Assembly (NCBI GenBank): GCA_000703065.1
Contig: JNLK01000001.1
Location: forward strand, 2,750,001 to 2,814,000
DNA: 64,000 nt
Reading direction: 5' to 3'
Source: Lachnospiraceae bacterium AC2029
Lineage (GTDB): Bacteria; Bacillota; Clostridia; Lachnospirales; Lachnospiraceae
Under the pieces are notes generated by a model. That model was not told where the DNA came from. It saw nothing but the letters and a program-made list of their open reading frames with translations, and did not search any database. Positions within the stretch are counted from its first letter, which is position 1. The number at the start of each line of letters is the position of its first letter. Of the stretch, positions 41,500-49,427 are shown in pieces. The translations under genes and the position numbers were made by a program.

Positions 41500-41529
41500 T
41501 GTGACATTGGATCCGTCCCTCTGTCACAT
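41499..41529. repeat. ATGTGACA ... TGTCACAT repeat
   Basis: Eight-base perfect inverted ends ATGTGACA (41499-41506) and TGTCACAT (41522-41529) enclose TTGGATCCGTCCCTC. It overlaps the stop codon of the upstream gene by one base and belongs to the family seen at 32297 and 40136. Confidence 0.65.
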
Positions 41530-41544
41530 AAGGGAGATGTAATA

Positions 41545-42282
41545 TTGCGTAAGAAAGTATATGCCTACATCAAAAAGAAATATAAGGTCTCGCCCGAGTA
41601 TCCCTGGAGCAGGTATGATACGAGTGCGGTCTTTCGTCATCCCGAGAACCGGAAATGGTTTGCTCTGGTGATGGACGTGAGCCGTGAGAAGCTGGGACTG
41701 CCGGGGGACGGTGAAGTGACGGTCATCAATCTGAAGGTGGACGACATGTTCTTCCGCGATATGATCATCCGCGAGGAAGGAATCATGCCCGCGTATCATA
41801 TGAATAAGCAGCACTGGATCACTGTGATCCTGGACGGAACTGTTCCGGAGGAGCAGGTCTATGATCTTCTGGAAATGAGCTTTCTTGCGACGGCTCCGGC
41901 GAAGAAGAAGGAGAAACTGCGTGCGGCGAAATGCTGGGTCGTTCCGGCAAATCCCAAGTACTATGATGTTGTCGCTGCATTTGAGAAGGAAGACGAGATT
42001 GACTGGAAGCAGGGGAACGGGATCCGCGTCGGAGATACCGTCTTTCTGTATGTGGGTGCGCCGGTTTCGGCGATTCTCTTTAAATGTCTTGTGACGGAGA
42101 CGGACATCCCCTATGATTTCAGCAACGAACATCTGACCATCAAGGCACTGATGAAGATCAAGCTGCAGAAGCGCTATGATCCGGCGGATTTTACATTTGA
42201 TGTTTTGAAGGAGGAGTACGGGATCTACGCGATCCGCGGACCGAGAGGCATACCGGAGGCCCTGCGCCTGGATCTGGGGTAA
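41545..42282 (+). CDS. MmcQ/YjbR-family protein fused to an EVE/PUA-like domain
   Basis: Residues 1-115 match the MmcQ/YjbR (CyaY-like fold) family: WSRYDTSAVFRHPENRKWFAL, then VINLKVDD and PAYHMNKQHWITVIL. Residues about 125-245 look like an EVE/PUA-type domain: KCWVVPANPKYYDVV, WKQGNGIRVGDTVFLYVGAP and an AIRGPRGIP end. EVE domains bind modified bases, so the fusion may read or protect modified DNA or RNA (inference). The start is a TTG at 41545 with GGGAG eight bases upstream; no ATG exists near the N-terminus and the MmcQ domain needs this start. Confidence 0.82.
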   Translation: MRKKVYAYIKKKYKVSPEYPWSRYDTSAVFRHPENRKWFALVMDVSREKLGLPGDGEVTVINLKVDDMFFRDMIIREEGIMPAYHMNKQHWITVILDGTVPEEQVYDLLEMSFLATAPAKKKEKLRAAKCWVVPANPKYYDVVAAFEKEDEIDWKQGNGIRVGDTVFLYVGAPVSAILFKCLVTETDIPYDFSNEHLTIKALMKIKLQKRYDPADFTFDVLKEEYGIYAIRGPRGIPEALRLDLG

Positions 42283-42358
42283 TGATTGGCCGACTGCATC
42301 AACCAGACATCGAACGATTCGGACTTTTTCAGGGTGTTCATGGCATGGAGGAATAGAT

Positions 42359-42592
42359 ATGGGTTATCTGATCAGTGAGACAACAAGAGAAGAAAGAGAG
42401 CGGATCGTCGCGGAGTCCATCGGAAATATCAACGGCTCCTGTGACGGATGCATGGCAGGCCTGGCAGATATGTATCAGGAGTACATAGACGGCAAGAAGG
42501 AGATCCGTGAGATCAACATGGAGTTCCGCGCAAGATATGAGTCCGGCATCGAAGGCCCGACCAGAGAAGGCTGCGGCTACGAAAAAATGTAA
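42359..42592 (+). CDS. Small conserved protein of unknown function (77 aa)
   Basis: A 77-residue acidic protein with a strong RBS (GGAGG) at eight bases. The core IGNINGSCDGCMAGLADMY has a CxxC pair, followed by a helix YQEYIDGKKEIREINMEF. The style is that of small Lachnospiraceae conserved proteins, but no function is known. The CxxC could bind metal or be redox-active. Confidence 0.72.
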   Translation: MGYLISETTREERERIVAESIGNINGSCDGCMAGLADMYQEYIDGKKEIREINMEFRARYESGIEGPTREGCGYEKM

Positions 42593-42640
42593 CACCGAGT
42601 TTTTATGATGACAGAGATAAAGGGTGAAACTCTCCTTACG

Positions 42641-42676
42641 ATCTCCCGGTGAGGCATGCCCTGCCGGGGGATTTTT
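42641..42676 (+). terminator. Hairpin terminator with trailing TTTTTGCTGTCC
   Basis: An ATCTCCCGGT/GCCGGGGGAT stem with a GAGGCATGCCCT loop region, then TTTTTGCTGTCCGG. The same TTTTTGCTGTCC tail follows the hairpins at 47171 and 51679. Confidence 0.6.
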
Positions 42677-42770
42677 GCTGTCCGGATTTAGAAATGTCGC
42701 CTGTCGGGTGACCACCTCCGGCACTCGGTATGGCACAATATAGAAAAATCATAAAACTGGAGGAAAGACT

Positions 42771-43718
42771 ATGTGGAACAATTGGATCAATGGTATGATA
42801 GGTGTGGCGGTTGCGGATGCGTTTGGATCTCCGGTTCAGTTTATGGAAAGAGAAAGGCTGAAGGAGAATCCGATCACGGAGATGGAGTACTGTGATATTT
42901 ATGACAAGCCTGCCGGCGCATGGACGGACGATACCAGCATGGCACTCTGCATTCTGGACAGCATCCGGTCTCTGAGGAAAGTGGATGCTGAGGATGTTAT
43001 GGAGCGATTCGTCAAATGGCTTCGCGAGGGAGAATACACCCCCACAGGCGTCGCATTTGACATGGGGAATACCTGCGTCTTCGCAATCAATAGTTTCCGG
43101 GAGCACCATGATGTGGACACCTGCGGAAGGACGGGAGAATACGCGAACGGAAACGGTTCCCTCATGCGAACGCTCCCGGTATGCCTGTATTATGCGGAAA
43201 GGACGCATTCCGGAGAAGCAACGGAGGAGCAGGCGATCAGTGACATCCATAGATTGTCGTCGCTGACGCATAATCATATCCGAGCCAATATGGCATGCGG
43301 TCTGTATTTCTTCTGTGTCCGGGAAATGATCTATGGAAGCGGAAGTCTGATCGAACGTCTGCAGAACGGTTTTGATCAGGGCTTTGCATTCTATGATACG
43401 GACAGGTCGGCTGCGAAAGAATCAGCCCACTACAAAAGACTGCGTGATCTCTCCGAATTCAGGAAACTGCCGGAGGATCAGATCCGCAGTTCCGGATACG
43501 TGGTGGATACATTGGAGGCTGCCGTCTGGTCTCTGATCACCACCGATAACTACAGAGACTGTATCATCCGGGCGGTAAATCTGGGTGAGGATACGGATAC
43601 GGTGGGTGCCGTAGCCGGCGGACTGGCAGGAATCTACTACGGCTATGAGGCCATCCCGAAGGAATGGCGGGATGAGCTGCTCAGGAGAGAGTGGATCGAG
43701 GAAATGTGCGTGAAGTGA
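42771..43718 (+). CDS. ADP-ribosylglycohydrolase family protein
   Basis: A 315-residue DraG/ARH-fold protein. Motifs: GMIGVAVADAFGSPVQF at the N-terminus, WTDDTSMALCIL (metal-binding TDD), NGSLMRTLPVCLYY, SSLTHNHI, and GEDTDTVGAVAGGLAG (second metal site). It removes ADP-ribose from proteins or small molecules using two Mg2+ ions. GGAGGAAAG precedes the ATG. A second, divergent ARH-type gene lies at 57152. Confidence 0.92.
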   Translation: MWNNWINGMIGVAVADAFGSPVQFMERERLKENPITEMEYCDIYDKPAGAWTDDTSMALCILDSIRSLRKVDAEDVMERFVKWLREGEYTPTGVAFDMGNTCVFAINSFREHHDVDTCGRTGEYANGNGSLMRTLPVCLYYAERTHSGEATEEQAISDIHRLSSLTHNHIRANMACGLYFFCVREMIYGSGSLIERLQNGFDQGFAFYDTDRSAAKESAHYKRLRDLSEFRKLPEDQIRSSGYVVDTLEAAVWSLITTDNYRDCIIRAVNLGEDTDTVGAVAGGLAGIYYGYEAIPKEWRDELLRREWIEEMCVK

Positions 43719-43824
43719 TAGGAAAATGTATGATTATGATGAGGATGTCACGCAGTGGCATGTAAAACGGGCGATTACGAACGCGTCACGTTGACGGAGC
43801 AAAACCGACAGGAGGATGATAGAC

Positions 43825-44889
43825 ATGAATATTGAAAAGATATACTTTGACATGGACGGTGTTCTGGCTGATTTCGAACGTGGTGTTCGTGAGCTCTGTG
43901 GTATGGAACCACCTCCACAGGAAGGTGAGAAGGAGCCCGGCCTGGATCTTTCTATGTGGGATAGAGTCCGCAACGTTGGGAATTTCTATGACGTGCTCGA
44001 GCTGATGCCGGGAGCAAAGGAAATGTTCGATGCTGTCTATGAAAAATATGGTGATAAAGTAGAGATCCTGACCGGCATTCCGAAACCTGATAAGCACATT
44101 CTGACTGCCGCAGAGGATAAGATCAGCTGGATGCGGCGCCTCATTTCCGATAAGGTGGTTATGAATATCGTCTTTCGTGCGGAGAAGCCGAACTTCTGTA
44201 AAGGCAAGGGCCATATCCTCATAGATGATCTGGGGAAGAACATAAGGGAATGGGAGAACATGGGAGGAACCGGCATTCTGCACATCAGTCCGGAAGACAC
44301 ACTGAGAAGACTTTCCGAAATCGAAGGAGACCTCGCGAATAACAACGAGGTGATCGAGAAACTGAAGCGGGGAAATGATCTCTATCTGGAGAGCCTCCAT
44401 AACGGAGGAGATGTATCCCCGGAGCTTCGCCGGAAGACGGCCGAAGAGGGACAGCATCCCTACGCCATCGTGATCGCATGTGCTGATTCCCGTGTGATCC
44501 CGGAGGCAATCTTTTCCGCCGATATAGGGGATCTCTTTGTGATCCGCGTGGCCGGAAATGTCCTGGATAACCATCAGCTGGGCAGCATCGAGTACGCGGC
44601 CGCACACCTGGACGCCAATGTGATCGTCATGCTGGGACACACCAGATGCGGCGCCGTCTCTGCAACCATCAAGGGATCCACGGAAGGTTACATCCGATAT
44701 ATCACGGACGATATCCGGGAAGCGATCGGCGGTGAGAAGGATGATTACAAGGCTACGGTCCTGAATGTAAAGCACGGCGTGAATGTCATTCGTCAGGCCT
44801 TCCGCGAACATCCCGAGATCCCGTCGGATGGACTGGAGATCGTCGGAGCCGTGTACAATGTCGACACAGGCAAGGTGGATTGGTTATAA
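43825..44889 (+). CDS. HAD 5'-nucleotidase-like domain fused to beta-carbonic anhydrase
   Basis: One uninterrupted frame of 354 residues. Residues 1-165 are a HAD phosphatase of the 5'(3')-deoxyribonucleotidase kind: YFDMDGVLADFERGV, EILTGIPKP, KGKGHILIDDLGKNI. Residues about 170-354 are a complete beta-carbonic anhydrase with zinc ligands in IACADSRVIPE (Cys plus the Asp/Arg dyad) and LGHTRCGAVSA (His, Cys). ATG 43825 has GGAGG nine bases upstream; the ATG at 43816 touches it. The joint at about residue 168 (EIEGDLANNNEVIEK) shows no linker. The pairing of a phosphatase and carbonic anhydrase is unusual. Confidence 0.9.
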   Translation: MNIEKIYFDMDGVLADFERGVRELCGMEPPPQEGEKEPGLDLSMWDRVRNVGNFYDVLELMPGAKEMFDAVYEKYGDKVEILTGIPKPDKHILTAAEDKISWMRRLISDKVVMNIVFRAEKPNFCKGKGHILIDDLGKNIREWENMGGTGILHISPEDTLRRLSEIEGDLANNNEVIEKLKRGNDLYLESLHNGGDVSPELRRKTAEEGQHPYAIVIACADSRVIPEAIFSADIGDLFVIRVAGNVLDNHQLGSIEYAAAHLDANVIVMLGHTRCGAVSATIKGSTEGYIRYITDDIREAIGGEKDDYKATVLNVKHGVNVIRQAFREHPEIPSDGLEIVGAVYNVDTGKVDWL

Positions 44890-45004
44890 GAGTAGGGGGA
44901 CGAGATCGCAAAGAACCTATAATGAGATGCTGAACAGCAGGCCGTTTGATCAGCAATGGTGAGCACATAAAGGATGAGTGAGATCCGACGAGGAGGTAGA
45001 GAAA

Positions 45005-45868
45005 ATGGAAAAAGAGGTTCAATTCTTTGACAACCCTTTGCATGAGCTGCTGAATGATGATCGAAATGACAGGATTATGATGTGTAGACAATCTGATTAT
45101 CTTGAGCCGTTATTGCTGATCGCTTATCCGACTGACAAGATCAGAAGGGATTTGATACTTGCCTGTGTCGATGAAGGCATTGCATCTGAAATGATGGTTA
45201 ATCCGCTGGCATATGAAAATATGTATAAGTATATTACAAGATTGATGGAATCCCATGGGTGTTCACGGGATTGGGCCAGGGAAATAATCATAACATGGCT
45301 TCATGCATTGCAGCATATTTCGGTTGTTTATATCGATAGAAAAAGATATGTGAGTTATTTGTTTGAGAACGCATTTTCTTCCGTACCTGTGCCTGAGGAT
45401 GAGACAATTCGATATAAAGCTGAGCCTGAGCGCTTTGTATTGATGGGGGTGCCGGCTGATCCGCATCGTTTTGATGATTCAGAGGAAGACGATGATTATT
45501 TCGAGGATGAAGAGGATGATGATTACGCTGAGGAAGAGGACGATGATTACGAGGCTGAAGATCAACAGGAGAGTTATCCCGGGAAGGATAAATGCGAGAA
45601 GCTGCGTGAGATAAGAAGAAAGATCGCGGAGGCAAATGGGATCGATTTTCAGCCTGCTGAATGTACTCATAAAGGTCCGTGCCGTGGAACCTGCCCGATG
45701 TGCGAGAAAGAAATTGAATACCTGAATGAGCAGTTGGAACGGAAGATAGAATCGGGAGAGACAGTAAATATTACCGGAGTTGCCAAAGACGAAGTGCTGG
45801 AAGCCGGATGTGTTTGCGATTCACCGCAGGAGGATCAAAACTATTTCAAGAAGGGTATGGATCTATAG
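45005..45868 (+). CDS. Protein with cysteine-rich HKGPCRGTCPMC motif, unknown function
   Basis: A 287-residue protein with three parts: a helical N-terminal domain (about 1-155), a very acidic repeat region (DDDYFEDEEDDDYAEEEDDD, about 165-192), and a C-terminal segment with CTHKGPCRGTCPMCEKEIEY and a final CVCD. The cysteine spacing suggests a metal or Fe-S site. The adjacent downstream gene is a radical SAM activase, so the motif may mark a partner or substrate of that enzyme (inference). ATG 45005 is used because AGGAGG lies eight bases upstream; an ATG at 44978 has none. Confidence 0.75.
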   Translation: MEKEVQFFDNPLHELLNDDRNDRIMMCRQSDYLEPLLLIAYPTDKIRRDLILACVDEGIASEMMVNPLAYENMYKYITRLMESHGCSRDWAREIIITWLHALQHISVVYIDRKRYVSYLFENAFSSVPVPEDETIRYKAEPERFVLMGVPADPHRFDDSEEDDDYFEDEEDDDYAEEEDDDYEAEDQQESYPGKDKCEKLREIRRKIAEANGIDFQPAECTHKGPCRGTCPMCEKEIEYLNEQLERKIESGETVNITGVAKDEVLEAGCVCDSPQEDQNYFKKGMDL

Positions 45869-45906
45869 GATCGCGACCTGGAAAGTGATCAGGGGAGGTA
45901 GTTCAT

Positions 45907-46545
45907 TTGTGCAAAGAATACCCGATTCAGAATATCAGTCGGTTACGAATGGGATCTGACGGAGAAGGTGTACGATCGCTGATCACATTATACGGATGCC
46001 CGCTTAGATGTCGGTACTGCATCAATCCCCATACATGGGACGGCAGTTTGCTTCCTGTGAATCTGACAGCAGAAGAGATTTTCAAAAGAGTATCCGTGGA
46101 TCGCTTATACATCCTTGCGACAAATGGCGGGATCACATTTGGCGGCGGGGAGCCGCTCCTATATCCGGGATTGATCAGTGAAATGAGAGGACTGTGTGAT
46201 CCGGAGATGACGATCTATGTCGAAACATCCCTGCATGTGCCATGGGAGAATATAGAAGCATCCTTAGATGCTGTAGATCGATATTTCGTTGATATAAAGA
46301 CCATGGACGCCGTGCTGTATAAAGAGTATACAGGGATGGAGCTGGACCTGTCTCTGGAGAACCTGAAACGTTTTCTGAAAAGAAAACCTGCCGATTCGAT
46401 AGCGGTCAGGATCCCGATCATTCCGGGAATGGCGGATGAAAACAAACAGGAAGAAACAAGAGCAAAGCTGTATGATATCGGAATTAGAAGATTTGATCTT
46501 TTTACGTATGTGATCTCCGATTCGAAACATCTCCACCCTGGATGA
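45907..46545 (+). CDS. Radical SAM activating-enzyme-like protein, 3' end frameshifted
   Basis: A PFL-activase-like radical SAM protein. The cluster motif is CPLRCRYC (CxxxCxxC, in TLYGCPLRCRYCINPHTWDG), with GGGEPLLYP for SAM binding, TSLHVPWENI and VRIPIIPGM farther on. It would cleave S-adenosylmethionine to generate a radical, activating a glycyl-radical enzyme or modifying a peptide. The reading frame stops at 46545 after SKHLHP, but the +1 frame continues from about 46532 to a TAG at 46660. That frame has a plausible helical tail (LDDPEGFLQKVVRKAESG and DEDKKILDGLRAWKA), so one base seems to have been gained. A GTG/TTG-type start is not needed; RBS GGGGAGG is good. Confidence 0.83.
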   Translation: MCKEYPIQNISRLRMGSDGEGVRSLITLYGCPLRCRYCINPHTWDGSLLPVNLTAEEIFKRVSVDRLYILATNGGITFGGGEPLLYPGLISEMRGLCDPEMTIYVETSLHVPWENIEASLDAVDRYFVDIKTMDAVLYKEYTGMELDLSLENLKRFLKRKPADSIAVRIPIIPGMADENKQEETRAKLYDIGIRRFDLFTYVISDSKHLHPG

Positions 46546-46715
46546 CCCGGAAGGCTTCCTGCAGAAGGTTGTTCGGAAGGCAGAATCCGGATATGAGCTT
46601 TCCGATGAGGATAAGAAGATATTGGACGGACTACGAGCATGGAAGGCGGAGAAGGAATAGTATTCGTGGTATGATCAGATACCACGATTGGTGACCTGAA
46701 TACGGAGGAATAAGA

Positions 46716-47132
46716 ATGGACGAGAATAGATCCGACAAGTTTTCGTGGAAACCCGGGGATGTGGTGATTCATTTTCCAAAGAAGAAAAATGATGAAGAAC
46801 AGGAAAAACAGGAGGAGGTACACACCATGGACAAGGAGAAGTACATTCTGATGACCATCGATAATCGTACCTGGTCGCCTGATTTTACTGTGTTTGATGA
46901 CATAGTTACAGCACGCGCGGCTATGAAGAAAGACTTTGACCGTGATCTGGAGAATGCGCTGGATACTATGTGTATTTCACATCCGAAGGAAATCGTTTAT
47001 ACAGATTATTCGGAGCAGTTCTTCGTGATGGAAACGGAAGATTCCCTTCATGCGGAGTTTCTTTCTGACGTCTTTAGTGATGATGTTATTCACTATGAGA
47101 TTAAAGCTCTTTCAGAGATGGAATCCGAATAG
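46716..47132 (+). CDS. Small protein of unknown function (138 aa)
   Basis: An acidic 138-residue soluble protein with a GGAGG ribosome binding site. The first about 38 residues are charged and may be a linker. The rest alternates strands and helices (YILMTIDNRTWSPDF, then DDIVTARAAMKKDFD). No family recognised. It sits between the radical SAM gene and the SEL1-repeat gene, in the same direction. Confidence 0.68.
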   Translation: MDENRSDKFSWKPGDVVIHFPKKKNDEEQEKQEEVHTMDKEKYILMTIDNRTWSPDFTVFDDIVTARAAMKKDFDRDLENALDTMCISHPKEIVYTDYSEQFFVMETEDSLHAEFLSDVFSDDVIHYEIKALSEMESE

Positions 47133-47170
47133 AAAACCTACCTGATCGTGTGACCATGAAGAATGAAATG

Positions 47171-47275
47171 AACCCAGTATTTACGTGGGATTCCGGGACC
47201 TACATCCCGAAAAGCCGCGTAAATACTGGGTTTTTGCTGTCCGTAAATCAGGACATGTTATGTGGTATGGTAGAA
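47171..47275 (+). repeat. Terminator/leader module, copy 1
   Basis: A 15-bp perfect stem (47171-47185 with 47218-47232, core AACCCAGTATTTACG) encloses a smaller CGGGA/TCCCG hairpin and is followed by TTTTTGCTGTCCG, a short TGTCC/GGACA hairpin, and a promoter-like TATGTGGTATGGTAGAATCA. A second copy with compensating base changes lies at 51679-51781. Confidence 0.7.
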
Positions 47276-47311
47276 TCAGCTGAAAAAAATCAATGGATGG
47301 AGGAAAAGAAA

Positions 47312-48133
47312 ATGAAGAATGAGATGAATCTGTATGCACTGCTGAATATGATCAAGGACACTCTGGATGAAGAGGAATTTCCGGAGATCTGCAGAGTTAT
47401 TGATGAAGAACTTCAGACAAATGACCTCCCGATCGGAGAGGCACCGCGGATCGCTACCAGGATCATGGATTGCGATAAGCCGAAGCAGTTCCCGCAGGAT
47501 CTGATTGAGTTCGTGAAGGGCTTGTATGAGATCGGAATCGCTGCTGGGGATGCCGGTGCGATGAATGATCTGGGTGCGCAGTACTATGACGGTCACAGAG
47601 GCTTCGAGCAGAACTTCAGCAAGGCGGTAGAAATGTATAAGATGGCTGCTGCAAACGGAGACCGTCAGGCGCAGGAAAACCTGGGTTACTGTTACTACTA
47701 TGGTCGTGATATGGAGCCGGATTACGAGAAGGCTTTTCATTATTTTGCGTTGGGTGCCTTTGACGGACATCTGATCTCCCTGTACAAGATCGGAGATATG
47801 TACCTGAACGGCTATTATGTCGAGAAGAACGAGAGAGAAGCCTTTGAGATCTATATGCGCTGCCTGGATACCATGACGGACGAGGCGGCTCCGAAGGTGG
47901 CCGGACAGGTATATCTGCGCCTGGGTAAAATGTTCCTCCGCGGCCTCGGAACAAAGAAGAATCTGGAGACAGCTCTGATCTGCTATCAGAAGGCGGAGAA
48001 CTATCTGTACAGCATGGTGATGGACGGCGATGTAATGTACAGAAACAGTCTTATGGCCGCCATCAAAGGGCAGGAAACAGTCCGAAAAGAGATGATGGAA
48101 CTGCTGCCGGACGATGAGTGGAATTTTGACTGA
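47312..48133 (+). CDS. SEL1-like repeat protein
   Basis: A 274-residue helical protein with SEL1/TPR-like repeats (AGAMNDLGAQYYDGHRG, DRQAQENLGYCYYYGRD, HLISLYKIGDMYLNGY, QVYLRLGKMFLRGLGT), each about 36 residues. SEL1 repeats bind proteins. A clear RBS GGAGG is eight bases before the ATG at 47312; the open frame reaches further upstream only through the hairpin module at 47171. The N-terminal about 75 residues are a non-repeat helical cap. Confidence 0.85.
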   Translation: MKNEMNLYALLNMIKDTLDEEEFPEICRVIDEELQTNDLPIGEAPRIATRIMDCDKPKQFPQDLIEFVKGLYEIGIAAGDAGAMNDLGAQYYDGHRGFEQNFSKAVEMYKMAAANGDRQAQENLGYCYYYGRDMEPDYEKAFHYFALGAFDGHLISLYKIGDMYLNGYYVEKNEREAFEIYMRCLDTMTDEAAPKVAGQVYLRLGKMFLRGLGTKKNLETALICYQKAENYLYSMVMDGDVMYRNSLMAAIKGQETVRKEMMELLPDDEWNFD

Positions 48134-48167
48134 GAATCAGCAGAAAATCAAAGAGGAGGAAAGGAAC

Positions 48168-48248
48168 ATGAGCAAGATTTACTTTACGATTACAGGTATG
48201 AATTACTACTGGTGTTTTGTTACACTATTCCTATCATCGAGATTATGA
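48168..48248 (+). pseudogene. HIRAN-type gene remnant
   Basis: A GAGGAGGAAAGG ribosome binding site precedes an ATG that opens with MSKIYFTITGMNYY, the usual beginning of small HIRAN-domain proteins, but the frame then leaves the family pattern and stops after 26 codons. Most of the gene has been deleted; the following SRAP gene begins soon after. Confidence 0.6.
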
Positions 48249-48270
48249 GGGAAAGGAAGGATGTACGCCC

Positions 48271-48716
48271 ATGTGCTGCCGGTACTACATTGGAAAATCA
48301 TCGGAAATGCAGGAAATTGTGAGTGATATGATGCGTTCCTCTTTTGTGAGTAAATGGAATGAACACTACACTGTAAAATCCTATGGGGAGATGAGTCCTA
48401 CCGATATCGTACCGGTGATCGCCTCGAATCGGAATCGGCAGAGAACTGTCTTTCCGATGAAATGGGGCTTCACCGGGAAGACGCTTCTGATGAACGCCCG
48501 CGTCGAAACGGCTGCTGTAAAGCCGACATTCCGGGATGCCTGGAAGAGTCATAGATGCATCATTCCGGCATCGAATTATTTTGAGTGGGAGCATTTGATC
48601 GGAAATAACGGGAAGAAGAAAACCGGTGATAAATATTCGATCCGTCCGCATGACAGCAACATAACCTGGCTGTGCGGACTCTACCGATTCGAAGCAGATC
48701 TTCCGTTCTTCGTTAT
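48271..48716 (+). pseudogene. SRAP (YedK/HMCES) 5' part, interrupted by mobile element
   Basis: The family begins with Met-Cys (MCCRYYIG): Cys2 forms the covalent link to abasic sites. The conserved NYFEWE motif carries Glu105. The frame is broken at codon 149 by the IS200/IS605-type element at 48717-51460. Joining 48716 to 51461 gives a continuous 214-residue SRAP protein. In the interrupted state the open frame runs 17 codons into the element and stops at 48768, so the catalytic histidine is lost. SRAP proteins shield abasic single-stranded DNA; this one is presumably non-functional here. Confidence 0.9.
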
Positions 48717-48722
48717 AAATTT

Positions 48723-48764
48723 GCGGCGAAAAACCCACAGGCTTGCCTGTGGGATGAAAGCCGC
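48723..48764 (+). repeat. Left-end hairpin of the element
   Basis: CCCACAGGC (48734-48742) pairs with GCCTGTGGG (48745-48753); GCGGC (48723-48727) and GCCGC (48760-48764) form an outer stem. It resembles the transposase-recognised subterminal palindrome of IS200/IS605 elements. Confidence 0.8.
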
Positions 48765-48877
48765 CTGAAACACATGGAAATAATATAGAAAGCATATTGA
48801 TATTTCAGTATGCTTTTAATTTTACTTGGCATATACATAGAGTATATATAATCTATGCATATAAGAAAGGAATATTT

Positions 48878-49249
48878 ATGCTTACTTTAAAATGTGAATA
48901 TTGTGGTTTTGAGCAAACTGTAAAAAAGAGAATAGACAAATATACATATTTTGAATTAACCCATTGTAAGCATCTGTGGTGTCCATGTAATAAATGTAAA
49001 GAACAAAATCCCAGGCCAAAACAAATTGAAAAGGGGCTTGTAAAACATGGATGGGTATTAGGTGAATGGGATTGCTTACTTACTGAAGAAGATGCTGCAT
49101 ATGTTCAATCACATCAAAAATATGGCAGTTGGAGTAAAATAATAATTCCTACAATTGAAGAATGCAGGTCTTTGTTAAGAGCAAGACAACTTAAAGATAT
49201 AGGACTGCAGTTATTACAGGAGGCTACTGATGGCACGACCAAAGAGTGA
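48878..49249 (+). CDS. Cysteine-rich (zinc-ribbon-like) passenger protein of the IS element
   Basis: A 123-residue protein with CEYCGFEQTVKKR near the N-terminus and HCKHLWCPCNKCKEQNP about 25 residues later, giving two CxxC-type metal ligand pairs. The rest is helical (TIEECRSLLRARQLKDIGLQ). AAAGGA is six bases upstream of the ATG. It overlaps the next gene by 20 bases, so it is co-translated with the transposition module. Function unknown; a DNA- or RNA-binding accessory is plausible. No match to a known IS gene is recognised. Confidence 0.72.
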   Translation: MLTLKCEYCGFEQTVKKRIDKYTYFELTHCKHLWCPCNKCKEQNPRPKQIEKGLVKHGWVLGEWDCLLTEEDAAYVQSHQKYGSWSKIIIPTIEECRSLLRARQLKDIGLQLLQEATDGTTKE

Positions 49250-49427
49250 CAACGTACAGATTAACATTTCCATTCCTTCTGAGTGGAAGACACAGCTTGA
49301 AAACCTTGCACGTATCTATTCTGTTGAGGAAGGCGAAACTATAACATTTCTTGACCTAATGCGGAGGGGTATTCAGGAAAAATATCAGTTAGGAGTTAAG
49401 GACGATGAGCGAGGAGCAATATCATAG
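49230..49427 (+). CDS. Ribbon-helix-helix-like passenger protein of the IS element
   Basis: A 65-residue protein. NVQINISIPSEWKTQLENLA is a ribbon-helix-helix-like strand and first helix, followed by a second helix EEGETITFLDLMRRGIQE. Such proteins bind DNA as dimers and usually repress their own operon. It overlaps the Cys-rich gene by 20 bases and TnpA by 23 bases. It likely controls expression of the element (inference). Confidence 0.75.
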   Translation: MARPKSDNVQINISIPSEWKTQLENLARIYSVEEGETITFLDLMRRGIQEKYQLGVKDDERGAIS

